Origin: Deltaproteobacteria bacterium
Lineage (GTDB): Bacteria; Desulfobacterota; Dissulfuribacteria; Dissulfuribacterales; Dissulfuribacteraceae
NCBI GenBank assembly: GCA_015494155.1
Contig: WGBU01000190.1
Span: forward strand, 1-36,173
DNA length: 36,173 nt
Reading direction: 5' to 3'
Each line of letters starts with the position of its first letter. Positions within the stretch are counted from its first letter, which is position 1. Positions 1 through 8,007 of this stretch are shown here, piece by piece. Below the pieces are notes generated by a model. It was not told the origin of the DNA and searched no databases. It worked only from the letters and a program-made list of their open reading frames with translations. A program made the position numbers and the translations under genes.

Positions 1-2
1 CG

Positions 3-1397
3 CAGGCAAGGTCTCTTTCAGAAGGGGCAGGTGGAAGGCTCCTTGAAGATGAGGCGCTCCTCGAACTCAATACGTTCCTGGTGGAATATCCCTATTGTGT
101 CCTTGGAGATTTTGACAAGGCCTTTCTCTCCCTACCAGAGGAGGTCCTCATAACTGTTATGAAGGAGCACCAGAAGTATTTTGCAGTGGTGGATCAGGAC
201 GGAAGGCTTATGCCCCACTTCATAGCAGTGAACAACATTGAGCCAAGGGATGAGACACTCCTTAGGAGGGGGCATGAGAGGGTCTTGAGGGCCAGGTTGA
301 ACGATGCCAAGTTCTTTTTTGACGAAGACCTTAAGAGGCCCCTTGAGGCGTACTGTGAGGAGCTAAAGGGCGTCATATTCCACAAGGACCTAGGGAGCCT
401 CTACGACAAGGTAGAGAGGATAGTGAAGATCGCGGCCTATTTGGCAGATCTTGTGGCCCCTGATCAAAAGTCCTCTATAGAACGGGCCGCCTACCTCTCC
501 AAGGCAGACCTGGTCACTGAGATGGTAGGAGAATTCCCCGACCTCCAAGGGGTGATGGGAAGGGTCTATGGAGAGCTCTCTGGCGAACCCAAAAATGTGG
601 CCAATGCCATATATGAACACTATCTCCCAACACGGTCAGGGGGTGAGATACCCAAATCCATTGAAGGTGCCATAGTTGGTATCTCAGATCGGTGCGATAC
701 CATCTGTTCCACCTTTGCCCTGGGTATGCGCCCCACAGGCGGCCAAGATCCCTTTGGTCTGAGACGTCATGCCCTTGCCATAATCCACATCCTTGAGGGG
801 TTTGGGCTCCACATCGACCTCGAAGATCTCATCCAGAAGGGCCTACAGGTGCTGGCAGAAGGCACTGGGCTTACTATTGATGAGGGGGAACTCACCCAGG
901 AGATCCTGGAATTTTTTAAGGTGAGGCTCAAGAATGAGCTTGTCCAGCGGGGTATTCGTCCAGATACAGCAGAGGCTGCACTGAGTGCCCATTTTGATGA
1001 CCCAGTGGATGCCATCATGAGGGCCAAGGCCATAGAGGCCGTAAGGCACAGGCCCGAATTTGAGCCACTCAGCATCGCCTTTAAAAGATGCATGAACATC
1101 TTGAAGGGGCAAGAGATCACCTCCTTTGATCCAGCCCTCCTTAGGGAGGATGCTGAAAGGGGACTTTTTGATGCGCTGGAAAAGGCAAGCACCAGGGTCG
1201 AGCCCCTCTTTCGTGAGAGGAAGTATGAGGATGCCATGATCGTATTGCTCGAGCTCAAGCCTTCTGTAGACACCTTTTTCGATGAGGTGCTCGTCATGGC
1301 AGAAGAGAGTCTCCTTCGTGCCAACAGGCTCGCCCTGGTGGCCAGGATAGTGGAACTCTTTTTAAGGGTTGGAGACCTTTCTGCCATAAGCAGTTAG
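3..1397 (+). CDS. glyS: Glycine--tRNA ligase beta subunit, 5' end outside window
   Basis: Beta subunit of the alpha2-beta2 bacterial glycyl-tRNA synthetase, which charges tRNA-Gly with glycine in the cytoplasm. The frame is open from base 3, so this is the C-terminal ~464 residues of a protein that is usually about 690. The stretch LVEYP...LPEEVLITVMKEHQKYF, near the left edge, is typical of the GlyS core. The C-terminal DALR-like helical anticodon-binding region is also recognisable (AKAIEAVRHRPEFEPLSIAF, then VEPLFRERKYEDAM and FFDEVLVMAE). The GTG at 81 is the valine of LVEYP and not a start. The catalytic alpha subunit (glyQ) would be expected upstream of the window. The gene ends TAG 4 bases before the next start, so it is probably co-transcribed with ispH-ubiA. 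The identification is firm. Confidence 0.95.
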   Translation, partial: QARSLSEGAGGRLLEDEALLELNTFLVEYPYCVLGDFDKAFLSLPEEVLITVMKEHQKYFAVVDQDGRLMPHFIAVNNIEPRDETLLRRGHERVLRARLNDAKFFFDEDLKRPLEAYCEELKGVIFHKDLGSLYDKVERIVKIAAYLADLVAPDQKSSIERAAYLSKADLVTEMVGEFPDLQGVMGRVYGELSGEPKNVANAIYEHYLPTRSGGEIPKSIEGAIVGISDRCDTICSTFALGMRPTGGQDPFGLRRHALAIIHILEGFGLHIDLEDLIQKGLQVLAEGTGLTIDEGELTQEILEFFKVRLKNELVQRGIRPDTAEAALSAHFDDPVDAIMRAKAIEAVRHRPEFEPLSIAFKRCMNILKGQEITSFDPALLREDAERGLFDALEKASTRVEPLFRERKYEDAMIVLLELKPSVDTFFDEVLVMAEESLLRANRLALVARIVELFLRVGDLSAISS

Positions 1398-1401
1398 AGA
1401 G

Positions 1402-3093
1402 GTGAAGGTAAGACTTGCGCGCATAGCCGGCTTTTGTATGGGCGTTCGAGAGGCCATGGAGCTCGCCCTGGACGTGAGTGCCCAGGACCCTGGCCCCATC
1501 TTCACCTATGGGCCGCTCATTCACAATCCATCTGCCTTGCAACTCCTAAGAGAAAAGGGCATTGAGGTGCTCTCTGAGATCCCGGCCCACGGAGAGGGTA
1601 CTGTGATCATCAGGGCACACGGTGTCACCCCAGATGAAAAAAAGGCCTTAGAGGAGGCAGGTTTTTTTGTAATAGATGGCACATGCCCCCGTGTCATCAA
1701 GGTCCAATCTCTGGCAGGCCACTATGCACAAAAGGGCTATACCATTGTGGTAGTTGGCGACAAAGGGCACCCAGAGGTGAAGGGGATTCTAGGTCATGCA
1801 GGTGGAAAGGGCATATTGCTATCTGATGAGTCTGATCTAGAGGCCCTCTCCATCGAGGGACCATATATCATTGTGGCCCAGACCACCCAGGACAGGGAGC
1901 GATTCGAGGAGTGGTCTAAGCGGATCCTCGAGAGATTTCCCAATGGAAGACTCTTTGATACCATTTGCGACTCCACAAAAAAGAGGCAAGACGAGGTGAG
2001 GAGGCTTGCCCGAGAGGTAGATGCCATAATTGTGGTCGGTGGTAAAAAGAGTGCCAATACTACAAGGCTTGCAGAGATCGCCGCAGAGGAGGGTAAAGAG
2101 GTCTTTTTTGTGGAGACGGAGGCTGAGATAGACGAAGATGCCCTAAAGAAGTTTTCAGTAGTGGGGGTCACTGCCGGTGCCTCTACTCCCAACTGGGTGA
2201 TAAATGGGGTGCTAAGACGAGTAGAGGCCATCCCAGGAAGCGATGAGTCCTTTTTCCACAGGGCGCTCTGGCGTACCCTGCGCTTCCTGCACGAGAGCAA
2301 CCTTTGGACAGGTTTGTCTGGTGCAGCACTCTGTGTGGGTTCTTCCATAATAATGGATTCCCCTCTTGGGATCGCCCCGCTTCTGGCGTTTTTTACAGTG
2401 TTTGCCATGCATACATTGAACCGCATCTTGGACCACAGGAGTGGCAGGTTCAACGACCCCCTAAGGACCGCCTTCCTCCTAAGATACAGGGAGATCTTTC
2501 TGGCGTCGTCTGTGGTAAGTATTTGCCTCAGCATCTTTTTGGCTGCAACACTTGGATGGATCAAGCTCCTCTTCCTGCTCCTCATCGTGGCCCTTGGGAT
2601 CGTCTACACCCTGACACCTCTAAAGGACCTGGCAGGGTCAAAGACTCTGTTTGTAGCTGGGGCGTGGGCCACAGTCTCTGTCTTGGTCCCGTGTGAAAAT
2701 CCGTTTGGAGACCCTCTATGTTGGCTCATTGCCCTCTTTTCATTCCTCTTGGTGGTGTTGAGGGACATCCTCATGGAGATCATAGATGTACAGGGTGACA
2801 GGCTTGTGGGGCGGGAGACCCTTACGATCCTCCTTGGAGAAGAACGTATGCTTTCTCTGGCATCCAGGGCAACTCTTGTCCTGGCAATTCTATCGTTCAT
2901 TGCACCCCTTTTGATTCCTGGCATAGAAGGGGACTTTTGGGCCTATGGGGTGGCCTTTTTATATGGGCTGTTTCTCACCAAATCCTTTGCAAGGGAGAGA
3001 CTGGGGAAGAATCTAAGGCTCGAAATCTTGGTAGAGGCGATCTCCATGGTATTTATGACCGCAGCCATCTTGTTCAATATCTCACCATCATAG
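1402..3093 (+). CDS. ispH: Fused IspH (HMBPP reductase) - UbiA-family prenyltransferase
   Basis: The N-terminal ~275 residues are a complete IspH, the [4Fe-4S] enzyme of the MEP pathway that reduces HMBPP to IPP and DMAPP. The cluster cysteines C12 (GFCMGV), C95 (GTCPRV) and C189 (ICDST) are present. So are H41, H123/E125 (GHPEV), T161-T162, S217-A-N219 and S261. Residues ~285-563 are a membrane domain with 7-9 hydrophobic segments. Its second Asp motif, D462-VQG-D466 followed by GRETL, is typical of UbiA prenyltransferases. The first Asp motif is degenerate (N340-R-I-L-D344, later N351-D352). UbiA enzymes attach polyprenyl chains to aromatic rings, for example in menaquinone synthesis. The start is GTG, because the next Met (M13) would remove C12. 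The frame is continuous with no stop between domains. The prenyl acceptor cannot be read from sequence. Confidence 0.88.
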   Translation: MKVRLARIAGFCMGVREAMELALDVSAQDPGPIFTYGPLIHNPSALQLLREKGIEVLSEIPAHGEGTVIIRAHGVTPDEKKALEEAGFFVIDGTCPRVIKVQSLAGHYAQKGYTIVVVGDKGHPEVKGILGHAGGKGILLSDESDLEALSIEGPYIIVAQTTQDRERFEEWSKRILERFPNGRLFDTICDSTKKRQDEVRRLAREVDAIIVVGGKKSANTTRLAEIAAEEGKEVFFVETEAEIDEDALKKFSVVGVTAGASTPNWVINGVLRRVEAIPGSDESFFHRALWRTLRFLHESNLWTGLSGAALCVGSSIIMDSPLGIAPLLAFFTVFAMHTLNRILDHRSGRFNDPLRTAFLLRYREIFLASSVVSICLSIFLAATLGWIKLLFLLLIVALGIVYTLTPLKDLAGSKTLFVAGAWATVSVLVPCENPFGDPLCWLIALFSFLLVVLRDILMEIIDVQGDRLVGRETLTILLGEERMLSLASRATLVLAILSFIAPLLIPGIEGDFWAYGVAFLYGLFLTKSFARERLGKNLRLEILVEAISMVFMTAAILFNISPS

Positions 3094-3100
3094 ACAGACA

Positions 3101-3128
3101 AAAAGAGTTTACTCTTTTCTCATTTTTT
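3101..3128 (+). terminator. Intrinsic terminator after ispH-ubiA
   Basis: AAAAGAG, a TTTA loop and CTCTTTT form a perfect 7-bp stem (3101-3107 with 3112-3118), followed by a T6 run at 3123-3128. It lies 8 bases after the stop of the fusion gene and fits a rho-independent terminator with an A/T-rich stem. Confidence 0.65.
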
Positions 3129-3153
3129 CCGTTACTCCTCCATTTTTTTGTGG

Positions 3154-3172
3154 TATATTTTTAAAAAATATA
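3154..3172. repeat. Perfect A/T palindrome upstream of the zwf promoter
   Basis: TATATTTTTAAAAAATATA is a perfect 9-bp inverted repeat around one central A. It lies 55 bases upstream of the -35 box proposed for zwf. It could be an operator, an upstream activating A/T element, or part of the upstream terminator region. Nothing in the sequence decides between these. Confidence 0.4.
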
Positions 3173-3226
3173 ATTGACTCTGTTTTAGATAGGATGGAGA
3201 TGTCTTAGCTCACCTCTTTTTTCTAA

Positions 3227-3256
3227 TTGACAAGGCAATACAAATAAAAGTAATAT
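3227..3256 (+). promoter_or_regulatory. Sigma-70-type promoter for the zwf operon
   Basis: TTGACA at 3227-3232 is a perfect -35 match. An 18-base spacer leads to TAATAT at 3251-3256. The expected transcription start is near 3263, giving a leader of about 20 bases that carries the ribosome binding site GAAAGGA (3272-3278), 6 bases before the GTG start. The same -35, spacer length and -10 recur upstream of the RND operon. Confidence 0.6.
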
Positions 3257-3284
3257 TCATTATTAATTTCTGAAAGGATTTTTT

Positions 3285-4745
3285 GTGACACTACAGAGAC
3301 CATGTGATTTTACCATCTTTGGGGTTTTAGGAGACCTTTCTAGGCGTAAACTCATCCCATCGCTCTATCAGCTTGAAAAAGGGGGGCTGATCCATCCAGA
3401 TACAAGGGTCATTGGTGTGGCACGTCACGAATTGTCTCAAGAGGACTTTAGGGTTCGTATGGCCGATGCCCTAAAGACCCATTTGGAGGAAGACTTAGAT
3501 CAAGACGTGTTAAACAGGCTCTTGTCAAGGATGCACTATGTCCTCATAAACCTCGACCGCCCAGATGAATACACTCGGCTTAAAGAGGTTATTGACCAAG
3601 GGGAGCGGGTATTCATAAGCTATTTTTCAGTGGCACCAAGCCTCTTCGAGGCCATCTGTATGGGGCTTCACCATGCAGACTGTATAAGGGACGACACTAG
3701 GGTGGTGCTGGAAAAGCCCATTGGAAAAGACCTTGAGTCTTCTAGGGAGATCAACGACATGGTGGCCCGTTTCTTTGACGAGGGCCAGATCTACAGGATC
3801 GACCACTACCTGGGCAAGGAGACGGTCTTGAATCTGATCGCCCTTCGCTTTGCCAATTCCATATTCACTACCAACTGGGATCACAATACCATTGACCACG
3901 TCCAGATTACAGTGGCAGAACAGGTGGGAATAGAGGGGCGCTGGGGTTATTTTGACCAGTCTGGACAGTTGAGGGACATGGTCCAAAATCATCTCATGCA
4001 GATCCTCACCCTCATTGCCATGGAGCCCCCTGTAACCCTGGATGCAGAGAGCCTTCGAAATGAGAAGTTGAAGGTCCTCAAGGCACTTCGCCCCATAACA
4101 GAGGACAATGTAGATGAAAAGGTGGTACGTGGCCAGTATGGGCCAGGATTCGTTAAGGGACGCCCTGTGCCAGGCTACCTTGAAGAAGAGGGTGCAAACC
4201 CAGAGTCCACAACAGAGACGTTTGTGGCCATAAGGGTGGACATCGACAACTGGCGGTGGGCCGATGTACCATTCTATTTAAGGACTGGAAAGGCCATGGC
4301 CACCAAGCGCTCTGAGGTAGTGATAAGCTTTAAGAGGCTGCCGCATAACATCTTTGCAAGCTCCTATAAGAGCCTCCCGCCCAATAAACTCATCATCAAG
4401 CTCCAACCAGACGAAGGGGTCGAAATCGAGATGCTCAATAAGGTGCCTGGACTGGGCCAGGGTGTACGGCTCCAGCGCACCATGCTCGACCTGAGCTTTT
4501 CAGATGCCTTCAAGGGGCAGCGCATTGCAGATGCCTATGAACGATTGATCCTGGAGATCATGAATGGCAACCAGGCCCTCTTTGTACACAGAGACGAGGT
4601 GGAGCTTTCGTGGAAGTGGATCGATTCTATCCACGAGGCATGGGAAAAGAGTGAAGAGCGCCCAAAGCCATATCCAGCAGGGAGCTGGGGGCCAGTGGCA
4701 TCTGTAGCCTTACTTGCCAGAGATGGCCGGGAATGGGAAGAGTAG
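3285..4745 (+). CDS. zwf: Glucose-6-phosphate 1-dehydrogenase
   Basis: Oxidises glucose-6-phosphate to 6-phosphogluconolactone with NAD(P)+, the entry step of the oxidative Entner-Doudoroff route. The 486 residues match the family's usual length. The N-terminal nucleotide-binding loop is FGVLGDLSRRKL (residues ~12-23), the EKP loop is at 143-145, and the active-site signature RIDHYLGKE is at 171-179. The start is GTG 3285, supported by GAAAGGA 6 bases upstream and by the position of the Rossmann loop. It is the first gene of an operon whose members are separated by a few bases, and a good promoter lies just upstream. NADP versus NAD preference cannot be assigned with confidence. Confidence 0.97.
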   Translation: MTLQRPCDFTIFGVLGDLSRRKLIPSLYQLEKGGLIHPDTRVIGVARHELSQEDFRVRMADALKTHLEEDLDQDVLNRLLSRMHYVLINLDRPDEYTRLKEVIDQGERVFISYFSVAPSLFEAICMGLHHADCIRDDTRVVLEKPIGKDLESSREINDMVARFFDEGQIYRIDHYLGKETVLNLIALRFANSIFTTNWDHNTIDHVQITVAEQVGIEGRWGYFDQSGQLRDMVQNHLMQILTLIAMEPPVTLDAESLRNEKLKVLKALRPITEDNVDEKVVRGQYGPGFVKGRPVPGYLEEEGANPESTTETFVAIRVDIDNWRWADVPFYLRTGKAMATKRSEVVISFKRLPHNIFASSYKSLPPNKLIIKLQPDEGVEIEMLNKVPGLGQGVRLQRTMLDLSFSDAFKGQRIADAYERLILEIMNGNQALFVHRDEVELSWKWIDSIHEAWEKSEERPKPYPAGSWGPVASVALLARDGREWEE

Positions 4746-4746
4746 T

Positions 4747-5445
4747 GTGGCGATTTTAAAAGAGTTTCCCAAAAGGGATCATCTCGTCCAAAAGCTAGTC
4801 GAACGCATGGCAAATATCCTGAAAGAGGGTGTGAGGGGGCGTGGTAGGGCAAGTCTCGCACTTTCAGGGGGAAAGACACCCAAGGATTTCTTCGAGGCCC
4901 TCAGCCAGGAAGAGCTCCCATGGAGCTCTACGCTGATTACCCTCGTAGATGAGAGATGGGTTGAGCCCACGTCCAAGGACTCCAATGAGCGGTTGGTGCG
5001 AGAGTTTCTCCTCAAAAACAGGGCCAAAACCGCCCGTTTTCTCGGTCTCAAGGCCCCATTTGAAAGGGCCAGAGATGCAGAAGGGTATGTGAGTGCACTT
5101 ATACGAGACAATGTGCCCCTTCCCTTTGATGGGGTAGTGCTTGGTATGGGCGAAGACGGCCACACTGCCTCCATCTTTCCTGGGGCAGCACGTCTTAAAG
5201 AGGCAGTGGACCCAGAGTACCCCCTCCACTGTATTGCCATCCAACCTCTTGATGCCCCCCACGAGCGTATGACACTGGCCCTCAACACCATACTCAATAG
5301 TAGAGAGATCTTCATACACATCCAGGGAGAGAAAAAACGGGAGGTCCTGGAGAGGGCAATGGCCCAGGGCCCCATGGAAGAGATGCCCATCCGATACGTA
5401 CTCCACCAGGACAAAGTGCCAGTGGAGATCTACTGGGCACCATAG
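4747..5445 (+). CDS. pgl: 6-phosphogluconolactonase (DevB/Pgl type)
   Basis: Hydrolyses 6-phosphogluconolactone to 6-phosphogluconate. Family landmarks are ALSGGKTP near the N-terminus, the DERWVEPTSKDSN motif, and GMGEDGHTASIFPGA, which contains the catalytic histidine region. I prefer GTG 4747 as start. It follows GGGAAGAG (4735-4742) and begins just before AILKEFPKRDHL, where DevB proteins normally begin, giving 232 residues. TTG 4714 and ATG 4723 are in-frame alternatives that would overlap the end of zwf by up to 32 bases and lack a clear Shine-Dalgarno. The gene starts one base after the zwf stop, so translational coupling with zwf is likely. Confidence 0.93.
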   Translation: MAILKEFPKRDHLVQKLVERMANILKEGVRGRGRASLALSGGKTPKDFFEALSQEELPWSSTLITLVDERWVEPTSKDSNERLVREFLLKNRAKTARFLGLKAPFERARDAEGYVSALIRDNVPLPFDGVVLGMGEDGHTASIFPGAARLKEAVDPEYPLHCIAIQPLDAPHERMTLALNTILNSREIFIHIQGEKKREVLERAMAQGPMEEMPIRYVLHQDKVPVEIYWAP

Positions 5446-5459
5446 GAGGCGAGAGATCA

Positions 5460-7337
5460 ATGAATGATATAGTGGCAAGGGTAACCAACAGGATTATAGA
5501 GAAGAGCGCCCCACACCGTGAAAAATACCTCGGCCATCTGGAACGGTTGGCCTCATCTGCACATGGAAGGCCCTTAAGATCGCTGCTTCCCATGAGTAAT
5601 CTTGCCCATGACCTGGCTGCGTGCGACCCTGGTTGTAGGGAGGTCTTAAAGGAGTGGAAGGGGGCCAATATTGCCATCATCTCCTCTTACAACGACGTAC
5701 TCTCTGCCCATGAACCATATAAGGCTTATCCAGAGGTCATCCGAGACGAGATACGCAGGGTGGGAGGAGGAGTGGCCCAGTTCGCAGGTGGTGTCCCTGC
5801 CATGTGCGATGGCGTGACCCAGGGGATGCCTGGTATGGATCTGAGCCTCATGTCGAGAGATGTGATTGCCATGTCCACAGTGATAGCCCTGAGCCACAAT
5901 GTATTCGATGGGGCACTCCTCTTGGGAGTCTGCGACAAGATCATGCCAGGCCTGCTCATGGGTGCCCTCCAATATGGACACCTCCCCATGATACTGGTGC
6001 CAGCAGGTCCAATGCCCCCAGGTCTCCCCAATAGGGAAAAGGCACGGGCCAGGGAACGGTTCGCCATGGGCGAGATTACAGAGGCGGAGATGCTGGAGGT
6101 GGAGTTGAAGTCGTATCACAGTCCAGGGACGTGTACCTTCTACGGCACGGCAAACTCCAATCAGTTGATGGCAGAGATGATGGGCCTCCATCTGCCTGGA
6201 GCATCCTTTGTCAATGCCAACACGCCCCTTAGGGAGGCGCTCACACGGGCGGCTGCAAGGCGCATCCTGGAGCTCACACACCTTGGGGACGAATATCTTC
6301 CCATTGGAAGGATCGTGAGTGAAAAGAATATAGTCAACGCCATGGTAGGCCTCCTTGCAAGTGGTGGCTCCACCAACGAGACCATGCATCTTGTGGCCAT
6401 TGCAAGGGCGGCTGGGGTCAGGATCGACTGGGACGACTTTGACGAACTATCAAAGGTTGTGCCACAAATAGTAAAGATATATCCAAATGGGCCTGGTGAC
6501 ATAAATTCATTCGAGGCCGCTGGAGGAATGGCAGTCCTAATAAAGGAATTGCTCAAAGGAGGCCTGCTCCACCCAGACGTGGAGACAGTGGCTGGTCACG
6601 GCCTCGAACACTACCTCAAGGTACCGTGTCTGGACCAAGGGGGGCTTACGTGGAAAGATGGTCCAGATGCCTCCTTGAACCAAGAGGTAATCTCGTCCAC
6701 AGGCCAACCATTTAGCCTACATGGTGGGATCAAGGTGCTATCTGGAAACCTAGGGCGTGCCATTATGAAGGTCTCGTCCCTTGAACATGGGGAAGACACT
6801 CTGGTGGAGGCACCGGCCAAGGTGTTTGACTCACAGGAAGAGCTTGAGAATGCCTTTCACAAGGGCCTGCTCTACGAGGACCACATTGCAGTGGTCCGAT
6901 TCCAGGGGCCAAGGGCCAATGGAATGCCAGAGCTACACAAGCTCATCACCTTTCTCTCAGTGGTGATGAACAGGGGATATCAGGTGGGACTCGTCACAGA
7001 TGGGAGGCTTTCTGGTGCATCAGGCAAGGTACCATTTGCCATTCACTGTACGCCAGAGGCCGTATGTGGTGGGCTACTCGCCAAGGTCATAGATGGGGAC
7101 ATTATTAGGATAGACGCAAGGGCTGGACGTCTAGAGCTTAGGGTGCCAGAGGACCAGTTGGAAAAGAGGGACTATGCCACCCCTAGGGGAATAGAGGATG
7201 TCCGTCAAGGATTTGGCAGACAGATCTTTTCCCCCCTCAGGCGGAACCTTTTGGGGGCAGAAGAGGGGGCCACCTCAATATTCACCTATTCAGAAGAAAA
7301 GGGTGAGGTGTGCCCCATAATCACAGGAAAGGAGTAG
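5460..7337 (+). CDS. edd: 6-phosphogluconate dehydratase
   Basis: The defining first enzyme of the Entner-Doudoroff pathway, converting 6-phosphogluconate to KDPG in the cytoplasm. It belongs to the IlvD/Edd family of Fe-S dehydratases. Visible family blocks are CDGVTQGMPGMDLS (C116), GVCDKI (C158), GTCTFYGTANSNQ (C225), ASGGSTNETMH and TDGRLSGASGKVP. C158 and C225 correspond to the cluster ligands known in the family. The block spacing and the 625-residue length, together with pgl before and eda after, favour Edd over dihydroxyacid dehydratase. ATG 5460 follows a GGAGG 14 bases after the pgl stop. Confidence 0.96.
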   Translation: MNDIVARVTNRIIEKSAPHREKYLGHLERLASSAHGRPLRSLLPMSNLAHDLAACDPGCREVLKEWKGANIAIISSYNDVLSAHEPYKAYPEVIRDEIRRVGGGVAQFAGGVPAMCDGVTQGMPGMDLSLMSRDVIAMSTVIALSHNVFDGALLLGVCDKIMPGLLMGALQYGHLPMILVPAGPMPPGLPNREKARARERFAMGEITEAEMLEVELKSYHSPGTCTFYGTANSNQLMAEMMGLHLPGASFVNANTPLREALTRAAARRILELTHLGDEYLPIGRIVSEKNIVNAMVGLLASGGSTNETMHLVAIARAAGVRIDWDDFDELSKVVPQIVKIYPNGPGDINSFEAAGGMAVLIKELLKGGLLHPDVETVAGHGLEHYLKVPCLDQGGLTWKDGPDASLNQEVISSTGQPFSLHGGIKVLSGNLGRAIMKVSSLEHGEDTLVEAPAKVFDSQEELENAFHKGLLYEDHIAVVRFQGPRANGMPELHKLITFLSVVMNRGYQVGLVTDGRLSGASGKVPFAIHCTPEAVCGGLLAKVIDGDIIRIDARAGRLELRVPEDQLEKRDYATPRGIEDVRQGFGRQIFSPLRRNLLGAEEGATSIFTYSEEKGEVCPIITGKE

Positions 7338-8003
7338 ATGTTAGTAATGCAGCAGGTTTTGAGATCCTGGAGGCACTCTCCAGAAAAGGTGTTAAAGGCC
7401 AGCCCAATCATCCCGGTCTTGGTGGTGGATGAGGTGAAGGATGCCATTCCACTGGCAAGGGCACTCCTCGAAGGAGGGATCTCGGTCCTAGAGATCACTC
7501 TGAGGAGCAGTGCTGCCCTCGAGGCCATCATGACCATCAGGAACGAGGTGCCAGAGGCCATGGTAGGCGCTGGCACAGTACTCAACCCGGAGGACCTTTA
7601 TGGCGTGGAAAAGGCAGGGGCGCTCTTTGCCATAAGTCCAGGGATCACACCTGGGCTCTTGGAGGCCTCGTTCAAGGCGTCCATTCCCCTTATACCAGGG
7701 GTCTCCACAGTGTCGGAGCTCATGTTGGGGCTTGAGGCAGGGCTTCAAGTATTCAAGTTCTTTCCAGCAGAGGCGGCAGGAGGAGTGAGGATGTTAAGTG
7801 CGCTCAAGGGGCCCTTCCCAAAGGTGAAGTTTTGTCCCACAGGGGGCATCAATGGCGAGAATTTCCTCGAGTACCTGGCCCTGGATAATGTCATCTCAGT
7901 AGGTGGTTCCTGGGTGGCACCCAGGGAATTCATAAGGCGTGGTCGCTGGGGTGAGATTAGCGCCATGGTGAAGGAGGCATTGATGGTGGCTGGAAGGGGA
8001 TGA
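7338..8003 (+). CDS. eda: KDPG/KHG aldolase
   Basis: Cleaves 2-keto-3-deoxy-6-phosphogluconate to pyruvate and glyceraldehyde-3-phosphate, completing the Entner-Doudoroff pathway. It is a class I aldolase with a TIM-barrel fold. The Schiff-base lysine is K140 in VFKFFPAEAAGG, and the conserved catalytic glutamate is E52 in LEITLRS. The block GVSTVSELMLGLEAG is also typical. The 221-residue length is normal. ATG 7338 directly abuts the edd stop codon (zero spacing), which indicates translational coupling. ATG 7347 is a possible alternative start. Confidence 0.96.
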   Translation: MLVMQQVLRSWRHSPEKVLKASPIIPVLVVDEVKDAIPLARALLEGGISVLEITLRSSAALEAIMTIRNEVPEAMVGAGTVLNPEDLYGVEKAGALFAISPGITPGLLEASFKASIPLIPGVSTVSELMLGLEAGLQVFKFFPAEAAGGVRMLSALKGPFPKVKFCPTGGINGENFLEYLALDNVISVGGSWVAPREFIRRGRWGEISAMVKEALMVAGRG

Positions 8004-8007
8004 TGGT

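Noticed and set aside
3174-3202. TTGACT as a -35 box for zwf
   Set aside because: No acceptable -10 follows at 16-18 bases. The TTGACA at 3227 with TAATAT is far better.
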